This document shows, piece after piece, positions 52,743 through 64,000 of a DNA stretch of 64,000 bases. A program made the position numbers and the translations under genes. Positions within the stretch are counted from its first letter, which is position 1; every line of letters starts with the position of its first letter. A model generated the notes under the pieces. That model was not told where the DNA came from, ran no database searches, and was given only the letters and a program-made list of their open reading frames with translations. Source of the DNA: Tupaia tana (Eukaryota > Chordata > Mammalia > Scandentia > Tupaiidae); assembly GCA_026018925.1 (NCBI GenBank), contig JAKSZU010000032.1, positions 186,001 to 250,000 on the forward strand, given 5' to 3'.

Positions 52743-54924
52743 GAAGCCTAACTCAAACCATAGACCTAATTATAACCCTACGCGGACACCAGAAGCTCAA
52801 CCCCAACCCTAACCTGACCCTGACTCTTACTCCAACTGTAACACTGAACCGAAAACTAACAGTAGCCCTAAACTTACTCCCTCAAACTAAGTTCAATCCT
52901 AACCTAACCTGAAGCCTAACTGAAACCATAGACCTAACCCTAACCCTAGGCGGACACCTTAAGTTCAACCCCAACCCTAAAATGGCACTGACGCTAACTC
53001 CAACCATAACAGTTACCCGAAAACTAACAGTAGACCTAAAATTACTCCCTCAAACTAAGTTCAAACCTAACCTAACCTGAAGCCTAAATCAAACCATAGA
53101 CCTAACCCTAACCCTAGGCGGACAACTTAAGCTCCACCCCAACCCTAACCTGGCCCTGACGCTAACTCCAACCATAACAGTTACCCGAAAACTAACAGTC
53201 GCCCTAAACTTTCTCCCTCAAACTAAGTTCAAACCTAAACTAACCTGAAGCCTAACTCAAACCATAGACCTAACCCTAACACTAGGCGGACACCTGAAGC
53301 TCAACCCCAACCCTAACCTCACCCTCACGGTAATTCCAACCGTACCACTGAACCGAAAACTAACAGTAACCGTAAACTTACTCCCTCAAACTAAGTTCAA
53401 ACCTAACCTAACCTGAAGCCTAACGCAAACCATAGACCTAACCCTAACCCTAGGCGGACACTTGAAGCTAAACCCCAACCCTAACCTGACCCTGACGCTA
53501 TCTCCAACCGTAACACTGAACCGAAAACTAACAGTAGCCCTAAACTTACTCCTTCAAACTAAGTTCAAACCTAACCTAACCTGAAGCCTAACTCAAACCA
53601 TAGACCTAACCCTAACCCTAGACGGACACCTTAAACTCAACCCCAACCCTAACGTGGCACTGACGCTAACTCCAACCATAACACTGAACCGAAAAATAAC
53701 AGTTGCCCTAAACTTACTCCCCCAAGCTAAGTTCAAACCTAACCTAACCTGAAGCCTAACTCAAACCACAGACCTAACCCTAACCCTAGGAGGACACCTT
53801 AAGCTCAACCCCAACCTTAACCGGACCCTGACGCTAACTCCAACCATAACAGTTACCCGAAAACTAACAGTAGCCCTAAACTTACTCCCTCAAACTAAGT
53901 TCAAACATAACCTAACCTGAAGCCTAAATCAAACCATCCACCTAACTCTAACCCTAGGCGGACACCTGAAGCTCAACTCCAACCCTAACCTGACCCTGAC
54001 GCTATCTCCAACCGTAACACTGAACTGAAAACTAACAATAGCCCTAAACTTACTCCCTCAAACTAAGTTCAAATCTAAACTAACCTGAAGCCTAACTCAA
54101 ACAATAGACCTAACCCTAACCCTAGGCGGACACCTGAAGCTCCACCCCAACCCTAACCTGACCCTGACGCTATCTCCAACCGTAACACTGAACCGAAAAC
54201 TAACAGTAACCCTAAACTTACTCCTTCAAACTAAGTTCACACCTAACCTAACATGAAGCCTAACTCAAACCACAGACCTAACCCTAACCCTAGGCGGACA
54301 CCTTATGCTTAACCCCACCCTCGCCTGACCCTGACGCTTATTCCAACCGTAACAGTTAAACGAAAACTAACAGTAGCCCTAAATTTACTCCCTCAAACTA
54401 AGTTCAAACCTAACCTAACCTGAAGCCTAACTCAAACCATAGACCTAACCCTAACCCTAGGCGGACACCTTAAGCTCAACCCCAACCCTAAAATGGCCCT
54501 GACGCTATCTCCAAAAATAACAGTTACCCGAAAACTAACAGTAGACCTAAAATTACTCCCTCAAACTAAGTTCAAACCTAACCTAACCTGAAGCCTAAAT
54601 CAAACCATACACCTAACCCTAACCCTCGGCGGACACCTTAAGCTCAACCCCAAACTTAACCTGACCCTCACGCAAAATCCAACCGTAACACGGAACTGAA
54701 AACTAACAGTAGCCCTAAACTTACTCCCTCAAACTAAGTTCAAACCTAACCTAACCTGAAGCCTAACTCAAACCATAGACCTAACCCTAACCCTAGGCGG
54801 ACACCTGAAGCTCAACCCCAACCCTAACCTGACCCTGACGCTATCTCCAATCTAACACTGAACCGAAAACTAACAGTAGCCCTAAACTTACTCCCTCAAA
54901 CTAAGTTCAAACCTAACCTAACCT
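52743..54924 (+). repeat. Higher-order unit 5: 13 monomers
   Basis: The unit is 2,182 bp. M3 (ending AACTTTCTCC and CCTAAACTAACC) is followed directly by M8 at 53,247, so M4 to M7 are missing. The start of M8 is intact, so the joint lies in the monomer tail or the shared first bases. It shares CTTAAGTTC in M2 (near 52,960) with unit 6. M16 here has private changes (CACGCAAAATCC, ACACGGAACTG near 54,670-54,690). Confidence 0.9.
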
Positions 54925-57106
54925 GAAGCCTAACTCAAACCATAGACCTAATTATAACCCTACGCGGACACCAGAAGCTCAACCCCAACCCTAACCTGAC
55001 CCTGACTCTTACTCCAACTGTAACACTGAACCGAAAACTAACAGTAGCCCTAAACTTACTCCCTCAAACTAAGTTCAATCCTAACCTAACCTGAAGCCTA
55101 ACTGAAACCATAGACCTAACCCTAACCCTAGGCGGACACCTTAAGTTCAACCCCAACCCTAAAATGGCACTGACGCTAACTCCAACCATAACAGTTACCC
55201 GAAAACTAACAGTAGACCTAAAATTACTCCCTCAAACTAAGTTCAAACCTAACCTAACCTGAAGCCTAAATCAAACCATAGACCTAACCCTAACCCTAGG
55301 CGGACAACTTAAGCTCCACCCCAACCCTAACCTGGCCCTGACGCTAACTCCAACCATAACAGTTACCCGAAAACTAACAGTCGCCCTAAACTTTCTCCCT
55401 CAAACTAAGTTCAAACCTAAACTAACCTGAAGCCTAACTCAAACCATAGACCTAACCCTAACCCTAGGCGGACACCTGAAGCTCAACCCCAACCCTAACC
55501 TCACCCTCACGGTAATTCCAACCGTACCACTGAACCGAAAACTAACAGTAACCGTAAACTTACTCCCTCAAACTAAGTTCAAACCTAACCTAACCTGAAG
55601 CCTAACGCAAACCATAGACCTAACCCTAACCCTAGGCGGACACTTGAAGCTAAACCCCAACCCTAACCTGACCCTGACGCTATCTCCAACCGTAACACTG
55701 AACCGAAAACTAACAGTAGCCCTAAACTTACTCCTTCAAACTAAGTTCAAACCTAACCTAACCTGAAGCCTAACTCAAACCATAGACCTAACCCTAACCC
55801 TAGACGGACACCTTAAACTCAACCCCAACCCTAATGTGGCACTGACGCTAACTCCAACCATAACACTGAACCGAAAAATAACAGTTGCCCTAAACTTACT
55901 CCCCCAAGCTAAGGTCAAACCTAACCTAACCTGAAGCCTAACTCAAACCACAGACCTAACCCTAACCCTAGGAGGACACCTTAAGCTCAACCCCAACCTT
56001 AACCGGACCCTGACGCTAACTCCAACCATAACAGTTACCCGAAAACTAACAGTAGCCCTAAACTTACTCCCTCAAACTAAGTTCAAACATAACCTAACCT
56101 GAAGCCTAAATCAAACCATCCACCTAACCCTAACCCTAGGCGGACACCTGAAGCTCAACTCCAACCCTAACCTGACCCTGACGCTATCTCCAACCGTAAC
56201 ACTGAACTGAAAACTAACAATAGCCCTAAACTTACTCCCTCAAACTAAGTTCAAATCTAAACTAACCTGAAGCCTAACTCAAACAATAGACCTAACCCTA
56301 ACCCTAGGCGGACACCTGAAGCTCCACCCCAACCCTAACCTGACCCTGACGCTATCTCCAACCGTAACACTGAACCGAAAACTAACAGTAACCCTAAACT
56401 TACTCCTTCAAACTAAGTTCACACCTAACCTAACATGAAGCCTAACTCAAACCACAGACCTAACCCTAACCCTAGGCGGACACCTTATGCTTAACCCCAC
56501 CCTCGCCTGACCCTGACGCTTATTCCAACCGTAACAGTTAAACGAAAACTAACAGTAGCCCTAAATTTACTCCCTCAAACTAAGTTCAAACCTAACCTAA
56601 CCTGAAGCCTAACTCAAACCATAGACCTAACCCTAACCCTAGGCGGACACCTTAAGCTCAACCCCAACCCTAAAATGGCCCTGACGCTATCTCCAAAAAT
56701 AACAGTTACCCGAAAACTAACAGTAGACCTAAAATTACTCCCTCAAACTAAGTTCAAACCTAACCTAACCTGAAGCCTAAATCAAACCATACACCTAACC
56801 CTAACCCTCGGCGGACACCTTAAGCTCAACCCCAAACCTAACCTGACCCTCACGCTAAATCCAACCGTAACACTGAACTGAAAACTAACAGTAGCCCTAA
56901 ACTTACTCCCTCAAACTAAGTTCAAACCTAACCTAACCTGAAGCCTAACTCAAACCATAGACCTAACCCTAACCCTAGGCGGACACCTGAAGCTCAACCC
57001 CAACCCTAACCTGACCCTGACGCTATCTCCAACCTAACACTGAACCGAAAACTAACAGTAGCCCTAAACTTACTCCCTCAAACTAAGTTCAAACCTAACC
57101 TAACCT
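54925..57106 (+). repeat. Higher-order unit 6: 13 monomers
   Basis: The unit is 2,182 bp, with the same M3-to-M8 joint as unit 5 (M8 starts at 55,429), so this short form was also duplicated after it formed. M8 here reads CTAACCCTAGGCGG where unit 5 has CTAACACTAGGCGG. M10 shows CTAATGTGGC and AAGGTC near 55,833 and 55,913. M16 keeps ACTGAACTG, shared with unit 4. Confidence 0.9.
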
Positions 57107-59960
57107 GAAGCCTAACTCAAACCATAGACCTAATTATAACCCTACGCGGACACCAGAAGCTCAACCCGAACCCTAACCTGACCCTGACTCTTACTCCAAC
57201 TGTAACACTGAACCGAAAACTAACAGTAGCCCTAAACTTACTCCCTCAAACTAAGTTCAATCCTAACCTAACCTGAAGCCTAACTGAAACCATAGACCTA
57301 ACCCTAACCCTAGGCGGACACCTTAAGCTCAACCCCAACCCTAAAATGGCACTGACGCTAACTCCAACCATAACAGTTACCCGAAAACTAACAGTAGACC
57401 TAAAATTACTCCCTCAAACTAAGTTCAAACCTAACCTAACCTGAAGCCTAAATCAAACCATAGACCTAACCCTAACCCTAGGCGGACAACTTAAGCTCCA
57501 CCCCAACCCTAACCTGGCCCTGACGCTAACTCCAACCATAACAGTTACCCGAAAACTAACAGTCGCCCTAAACTTTCTCCCTCAAACTAAGTTCAAACCT
57601 AAACTAACCTGAAGCGTATCTCAAACCATAGACCTAACCCTAACCCTAGGCGGACACCTGAAGCTAAACCCCAACCAAAACCTGACCCTGACGCTATCTC
57701 CAACCGTAACACTGAACCGAAAACAAACAGTAGCCCTAAACTTACTCCCTCAAGCTAAGTTCAAACCTAACCTAACCTGAAGCCTAACTCAAACCATAGA
57801 CCTAACCCTAACCCTACGCGGACACCTGAAGCTCAACCCCAACCCTAACCTGACCCTGACTCTTACTCCAACTGTAACACTGAACCGAAAACTAACAGTA
57901 GCCCTAAACTTACTCCCTCAAATGAAGTTCAAACCTAACCTAACCTGAAGCCTAACTCAAACCATAGACCTAACCCTAACCCTAGGCGGACACCTTAAGC
58001 TCAACCCCAACCCTAAAATGGCACTGAGGCTAAGTCCAACCATAACAGTTACCCGAAAACTAACAGTAGACCTAAAATTACTCCCTCAAAGTAAGTTCAA
58101 ACCTAACCTAACCTGAAGCCTAAATCAAACCATACACCTAACCCTAACCCTACGCAAACCCCTTAAGCTCAACCCCAACCCTAACCTGACCCTCACGCTA
58201 AATCCAACCGTAACACTGAACCGAAAACTAACAGTAGCCCTGAACTTACTCCCTCAAACTAAGTTCAAACCTAACCTAACCTGAAGCCTAACTCAAACCA
58301 TAGACCTAACCCTAACACTAGGCGGACACCTGAAGCTCAACCCCAACCCTAACCTCACCCTCACGGTAATTCCAACCGTACCACTGAACCGAAAACTAAC
58401 AGTAACCGTAAACTTACTCCCTCAAACTAAGTTCAAACCTAACCTAACCTGAAGCCTAACGCAAACCATAGACCTAACCCTAACCCTAGGCGGACACTTG
58501 AAGCTAAACCCCAACCCTAACCTGACCCTGACGCTATCTCCAACCGTAACACTGAACCGAAAACTAACAGTAGCCCTAAACTTACTCCTTCAAACTAAGT
58601 TAAAACCTAACCTAACCTGAAGCCTAACTCAAACCATAGACCTAACCCTAACCCTAGACGGACACCTTAAACTCAACCCCAACCCTAACGTGGCACTGAC
58701 GCTAACTCCAACCATAACACTGAACCGAAAAATAACAGTTGCCCTAAACTTACTCCCCCAAGCTAAGTTCAAACCTAACCTAACCTGAAGCCTAACTCAA
58801 ACCACAGACCTAACCCTAACCCTAGGAGGACACCTTAAGCTCAACCCCAACCCTAACCGGACCCTGACGCTAACTCCAACCATAACAGTTACCCGAAAAC
58901 TAACAGTAGCCCTAAACTTACTCCCTCAAACTAAGTTCAAACATAACCTAACCTGAAGCCTAAATCAAACCATCCACCTAACCCTAACCCTAGGCGGACA
59001 CCTGAAGCTCAACTCCAACCCTAACCTGACCCTGACGCTATCTCCAACCGTAACACTGAACTGAAAACTAACAATAGCCCTAAACTTACTCCCTCAAACT
59101 AAGTTCAAATCTAAACTAACCTGAAGCCTAACTCAAACAATAGACCTAACCCTAACCCTAGGCGGACACCTGAAGCTCCACCCCAACCCTAACCTGACCC
59201 TGACGCTGTCTCCAACCGTAAGACTGAACCGAAAACTAACAGTAACCCTAAACTTACTCCTTCAAACTAAGTTCACACCTAACCTAACATGAAGCCTAAC
59301 TCAAACCACAGACCTAACCCTAACCCTAGGCGGACACCTTATGCTTAACCCCACCCTCGCCTGACCCTGACGCTTATTCCAACCGTAACAGTTAAACGAA
59401 AACTAACAGTAGCCCTAAATTTACTCCCTCAAACTAAGTTCAAACCTAACCTAACCTGAAGCCTAACTCAAACCATAGACCTAACCCTAACCCTAGGCGG
59501 ACACCTTAAGCTCAACCCCAACCCTAAAATGGCCCTGACGCTATCTCCAAAAATAACAGTTACCCGAAAACTAACAGTAGACCTAAAATTACTCCCTCAA
59601 ACTAAGTTCAAACCTAACCTAACCTGAAGCCTAAATCAAACCATACACCTAACCCTAACCCTCGGCGGACACCTTAAGCTCAACCCCAAACCTAACCTGA
59701 CCCTCACGCTAAATCCAACCGTAACACTGAACCGAAAACTAACAGTAGCCCTAAACTTACTCCCTCAAACTAAGTTCAAACCTAACCTAACCTGAAGCCT
59801 AACTCAAACCATAGACCTAACCCTAACCCTAGGCGGACACCTGAAGCTCAACCCCAACCCTAACCTGACCCTGACGCTATCTCCAACCTAACACTGAACC
59901 GAAAACTAACAGTAGCCCTAAACTTACTCCCTCAAACTAAGTTCAAACCTAACCTAACCT
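57107..59960 (+). repeat. Higher-order unit 7: 17 monomers
   Basis: The unit is 2,854 bp with M1 to M17 in the reference order. It shares a set of recent changes only with unit 8: CTACGCAAACCCC in M7 (near 58,150), GTAGCCCTGAAC (near 58,235), AAGTTAAAACC in M9 (near 58,598), and GACGCTGTCTCC with GTAAGACTG in M13 (near 59,205). Units 7 and 8 are therefore the most recent large duplication in the window. Confidence 0.93.
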
Positions 59961-62900
59961 GAAGCCTAACTCAAACCATAGACCTAATTATAACCCTACG
60001 CGGACACCAGAAGCTCAACCCGAACCCTAACCTGACCCTGACTCTTACTCCAACTGTAACACTGAACCGAAAACTAACAGTAGCCCTAAACTTACTCCCT
60101 CAAACTAAGTTCAATCCTAACCTAACCTGAAGCCTAACTGAAACCATAGACCTAACCCTAACCCTAGGCGGACACCTTAAGCTCAACCCCAACCCTAAAA
60201 TGGCACTGACGCTAACTCCAACCATAACAGTTACCCGAAAACTAACAGTAGACCTAAAATTACTCCCTCAAACTAAGTTCAAACCTAACCTAACCTGAAG
60301 CCTAAATCAAACCATAGACCTAACCCTAACCCTAGGCGGACAACTTAAGCTCCACCCCAACCCTAACCTGGCCCTGACGCTAACTCCAACCATAACAGTT
60401 ACCCGAAAACTAACAGTCGCCCTAAACTTTCTCCCTCAAACTAAGTTCAAACCTAAACTAACCTGAAGCGTATCTCAAACCATAGACCTAACCCTAACCC
60501 TAGGCGGACACCTGAAGCTAAACCCCAACCAAAACCTGACCCTGACGCTATCTCCAACCGTAACACTGAACCGAAAACAAACAGTAGCCCTAAACTTACT
60601 CCCTCAAGCTAAGTTCAAACCTAACCTAACCTGAAGCCTAACTCAAACCATAGACCTAACCCTAACCCTACGCGGACACCTGAAGCTCAACCCCAACCCT
60701 AACCTGACCCTGACTCTTACTCCAACTGTAACACTGAACCGAAAACTAACAGTAGCCCTAAACTTACTCCCTCAAATGAAGTTCAAACCTAACCTAACCT
60801 GAAGCCTAACTCAAACCATAGACCTAACCCTAACCCTAGGCGGACACCTTAAGCTCAACCCCAACCCTAAAATGGCACTGAGGCTAAGTCCAACCATAAC
60901 AGTTACCCGAAAACTAACAGTAGACCTAAAATTACTCCCTCAAAGTAAGTTCAAACCTAACCTAACCTGAAGCCTAAATCAAACCATACACCTAACCCTA
61001 ACCCTACGCAAACCCCTTAAGCTCAACCCCAACCCTAACCTGACCCTCACGCTAAATCCAACCGTAACACTGAACCGAAAACTAACAGTAGCCCTGAACT
61101 TACTCCCTCAAACTAAGTTCAAACCTAACCTAACCTGAAGCCTAACTCAAACCATAGACCTAACCCTAACACTAGGCGGACACCTGAAGCTCAACCCCAA
61201 CCCTAACCTCACCCTCACGGTAATTCCAACCGTACCACTGAACCGAAAACTAACAGTAACCGTAAACTTACTCCCTCAAACTAAGTTCAAACCTAACCTA
61301 ACCTGAAGCCTAACGCAAACCATAGACCTAACCCTAACCCTAGGCGGACACTTGAAGCTAAACCCCAACCCTAACCTGACCCTGACGCTATCTCCAACCG
61401 TAACACTGAACCGAAAACTAACAGTAGCCCTAAACTTACTCCTTCAAACTAAGTTAAAACCTAACCTAACCTGAAGCCTAACTCAAACCATAGACCTAAC
61501 CCTAACCCTAGACGGACACCTTAAACTCAACCCCAACCCTAACGTGGCACTGACGCTAACTCCAACCATAACACTGAACCGAAAAATAACAGTTGCCCTA
61601 AACTTACTCCCCCAAGCTAAGTTCAAACCTAACCTAACCTGAAGCCTAACTCAAACCACAGACCTAACCCTAACCCTAGGAGGACACCTTAAGCTCAACC
61701 CCAACCCTAACCGGACCCTGACGCTAACTCCAACCATAACAGTTACCCGAAAACTAACAGTAGCCCTAAACTTACTCCCTCAAACTAAGTTCAAACATAA
61801 CCTAACCTGAAGCCTAAATCAAACCATCCACCTAACCCTAACCCTAGGCGGACACCTGAAGCTCAACTCCAACCCTAACCTGACCCTGACGCTATCTCCA
61901 ACCGTAACACTGAACTGAAAACTAACAATAGCCCTAAACTTACTCCCTCAAACTAAGTTCAAATCTAAACTAACCTGAAGCCTAACTCAAACAATAGACC
62001 TAACCCTAACCCTAGGCGGACACCTGAAGCTCCACCCCAACCCTAACCTGACCCTGACGCTGTCTCCAACCGTAAGACTGAACCGAAAACTAACAGTAAC
62101 CCTAAACTTACTCCTTCAAACTAAGTTCACACCTAACCTAACATGAAGCCTAACTCAAACCACAGACCTAACCCTAACCCTAGGCGGACACCTTATGCTT
62201 AACCCCACCCTCGCCTGACCCTGACGCTTATTCCAACCGTAACAGTTAAACGAAAACTAACAGTAGCCCTAAATTTACTCCCTCAAACTAAGTTCAAACC
62301 TAACCTAACCTGAAGCCTAACTCAAACCATAGACCTAACCCTAACCCTAGGCGGACACCTTAAGCTCAACCCCAACCCTAAAATGGCCCTGACGCTATCT
62401 CCAAAAATAACAGTTACCCGAAAACTAACAGTAGACCTAAAATTACTCCCTCAAACTAAGTTCAAACCTAACCTAACCTGAAGCCTAAATCAAACCATAC
62501 ACCTAACCCTAACCCTCGGCGGACACCTTAAGCTCAACCCCAAACCTAACCTGACCCTCACGCTAAATCCAACCGTAACACTGAACCGAAAACTAACAGT
62601 AGCCCTAAACTTACTCCCTCAAACTAAGTTCAAACCTAACCTAACCTGAAGCCTAACTCAAACCATAGACCTAACCCTAACCCTAGGCGGACACCTGAAG
62701 CTCAACCCCAACCCTAACCTGACCCTGACGCTATCTCCAACCTAACACTGAACCGAAAACTAAGAGTAGCCCTAAACTTACTCCCTCAAACTAAGTTCAA
62801 ACCTAACCTAACCTGAAGCGTATCTCAAACCATAGACCTAACCCTAACCCTAGGCGGACACCTGAAGCTAAACCCCAACCAAAGCTGACCCTGACGCTAT

Positions 62901-62981
62901 CTCCAACCGTAACACTGAACCGAAAACAAACAGTAGCCCTAAACTTACTCCCACAAGCTATGTTCAAACCTAACCTAACCT
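59961..62981 (+). repeat. Higher-order unit 8: 18 monomers
   Basis: The unit is 3,021 bp. It holds M1 to M17 nearly identical to unit 7, then an added M4-type monomer (GAAGCGTATCTC, from about 62,815) with a private 1-bp deletion (ACCAAAGCTGACC). Unit 7 lacks that last monomer, as do units 4 to 6, while units 1 to 3 have it. Its presence varies independently of the internal deletions. Confidence 0.93.
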
Positions 62982-64000
62982 GAAGCCTAACTCAAACCAT
63001 AGACCTAATTATAACCCTACGCGGACAGCAGAAGCTCAACCCCAACCCTAACCTGACCCTGACTCTTACTCCAACTGTAACACTGAACCGAAAACTAACA
63101 GTAGCCCTAAACTTACTCCCTCAAACTAAGTTCAATCCTAACCTAACCTGAAGCCTAACTGAAACCATAGACCTAACCCTAACCCTAGGCGGACACCTTA
63201 AGCTCAACCCCAACCCTAAAATGGCACTGACGCTAACTCCAACCATAACAGTTACCCGAAAACTATCAGTAGACCTAAAATTACTCCCTCAAACTAAGTT
63301 CAAACCTAACCTAACCTGAAGCCTAAATCAAACCATAGACCTAACCCTAACCCTAGGCGGACAACTTAAGCTCCACCCCAACCCTAACCTGGCTCTGACG
63401 CTAACTCCAACCATAACAGTTACCCGAAAATTAACAGTCGCCCTAAACTTTCTCCCTCAAACTAAGTTCAAACCTAAACTAACCTGAAGCGTATCTCAAA
63501 CCATAGACCTAACCCTAACCCTAGGCGGACACCTGAAGCTAAACCCCAAACAAAACCTGACCCTGACGCTATCTCCAACCGTAACACTGAACCGAAAACA
63601 AACAGTAGCCCTAAACTTACTCCCTCAAGCTAAGTTCAAACCTAACCTAACCTGAAGCCTAACTCAAACCATAGACCTAACCCTAACCCTACGCGGACAC
63701 CTGAAGCTCAACCCCAACCCTAACCTGACCCTGACTCTTACTCCAACTGTAACTCTGAACCGAAAACTAACAGTAGCCCTAAACTTACTCCCTCAAATGA
63801 AGTTCAAACCTAACCTAACCTGAAGCCTAACTCAAACCATAGACCTAACCCTAACCCTAGGCGGACACCTGAAGCTAAACCCCAACCGTAACCTGACCCT
63901 GACGCTATCTCCAACCGTAACACTGAAGCGAAAACAAAGAGTAGCCCTAAACTTACTCCCTCAAGCTAAGTTCAAACCTAACCTAACCTGAAGCCTAAAT
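62982..64000 (+). repeat. Higher-order unit 9: incomplete at window end
   Basis: Six complete monomers (M1 to M5, then the AAAGAGTAG monomer found otherwise only in unit 1) are followed by 11 bp of a seventh cut by the window edge. Private changes include GGACAGCAG near 63,024, AACTATCAG near 63,264, CTGGCTCTG near 63,390 and GTAACTCTG near 63,750. The array clearly continues beyond this end. Confidence 0.9.

Larger units (their letters stand above)
1..64000 (+). repeat. 168-bp satellite DNA array filling the window
   Basis: The sequence repeats with a 168-bp period from end to end. With each monomer starting at GAAGCCTAA, starts fall at 11, 179, 347, 515 and so on to 63,990, giving 381 complete monomers. 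Five monomers are 840 bp. Sampled landmarks lie at whole-monomer spacings apart from 1-bp indels, with a net loss of 29 bp. All monomers are direct repeats; I saw no inverted monomer and no unrelated insertion. The hand consensus is 59 A, 62 C, 18 G, 29 T (about 48% GC). Conserved words are CCTAACCCTAACCCTAGG (positions 23-40), GGCGGACACC (39-48, G at 39-40 shared) and the stretch from AAAACTAACAG to CTCCCTCAAACTAAG (110-149). Arrays like this are typical of eukaryotic centromeric, pericentromeric or subtelomeric heterochromatin. I do not recognise the family by name, and the chromosomal location is unknown. Confidence 0.98.
43007..64000 (+). repeat. Right domain: higher-order repeat array
   Basis: From 43,007 the array is made of higher-order units that recur with high identity. 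I mark units by the monomer with CTAATTATAACCCTACGCGG, whose starts are 43,175, 46,197, 48,043, 49,889, 52,743, 54,925, 57,107, 59,961 and 62,982. The intervals are 3,022, 1,846, 1,846, 2,854, 2,182, 2,182, 2,854 and 3,021 bp, that is 18, 11, 11, 17, 13, 13, 17 and 18 monomers less 2 or 3 bp. Two bases are missing in each unit because one monomer reads CCCCACCCTCGCC and another reads CCAACCTAACAC (CCATCCTAACAC in the first unit, CCAATCTAACAC in two units), each 1 bp short. Monomers below are numbered M1 (the ATTATA one) to M17. Confidence 0.95.

Noticed and set aside
1-64000. CRISPR array or other short-repeat system
   Set aside because: The whole 168-bp unit is repeated with gradual variation. 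There are no constant short repeats separated by unrelated spacers, and no associated genes.
1-64000. Naming the species or the published satellite family
   Set aside because: Some monomers contain AAGCTT, and similar monomer lengths occur in several animal groups, but I cannot match the sequence from memory with any certainty. A search against satellite databases would decide it.
1-64000. Pentameric TTAGG (arthropod-type) telomere origin, suggested by CCTAACCTAACC
   Set aside because: Only two or three pentamers occur together, at the monomer end. The six-base rhythm through the rest of the monomer and the CCCTAACCCTAA core fit the hexamer better.

Overview
The whole 64 kb window is one head-to-tail satellite DNA array. 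I can support no gene, RNA gene, transposon, single-copy segment or gap in it. The monomer is 168 bp. Following one phase (each monomer starting at GAAGCCTAA), I count 381 complete monomers from position 11 to 63,989, a 10-bp tail of a monomer at 1-10 and an 11-bp head at 63,990-64,000. The net length change over all 381 is only -29 bp, so nearly all divergence is by substitution or by gain and loss of whole monomers. All monomers point the same way. The + strand is rich in C and A and poor in G: a consensus I read by hand has 59 A, 62 C, 18 G and 29 T.

This is a eukaryotic genome, because long, homogeneous, phase-locked satellite arrays with higher-order repeats are a feature of eukaryotic heterochromatin (centromeric, pericentromeric or subtelomeric). 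Almost every monomer carries about 18 bp of (CCCTAA)n, the complement of the TTAGGG telomere repeat. The rest of the monomer still shows a faint six-base rhythm: 168 is 28 x 6, and the consensus written as 28 hexamers matches TAACCC at about 63% of positions, against about 33% expected from base composition. I therefore infer that the satellite arose from degenerate telomeric repeat. I cannot name the species or the chromosomal site from the sequence.

There are two domains. The left one (1 to about 42.84 kb, 256 complete monomers) is a mosaic of diverged monomer types with scattered block duplications. These include a tandem 9-monomer duplication (5,051-8,073), a tandem 7-monomer duplication (25,202-27,550), and dispersed blocks repeated at whole-monomer spacings (11 monomers at 7.07/12.61 kb, 9 monomers at 32.93/39.98 kb, 5 or 7 monomers at 38.47/41.50 kb).

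The right domain (about 42.9 to 64 kb) is a young higher-order repeat (HOR). Its successive units hold 18, 11, 11, 17, 13, 13, 17 and 18 monomers, then an incomplete one. The shorter units are internal-deletion derivatives of the 17/18-mer. Several duplication or deletion joints in both domains, and the domain boundary itself, fall inside hybrid monomers, which is the footprint of unequal crossing-over between monomers paired in phase. The only open reading frames of note (two of 60 codons on the minus strand) lie exactly 12 monomers apart and are satellite sequence, not genes.
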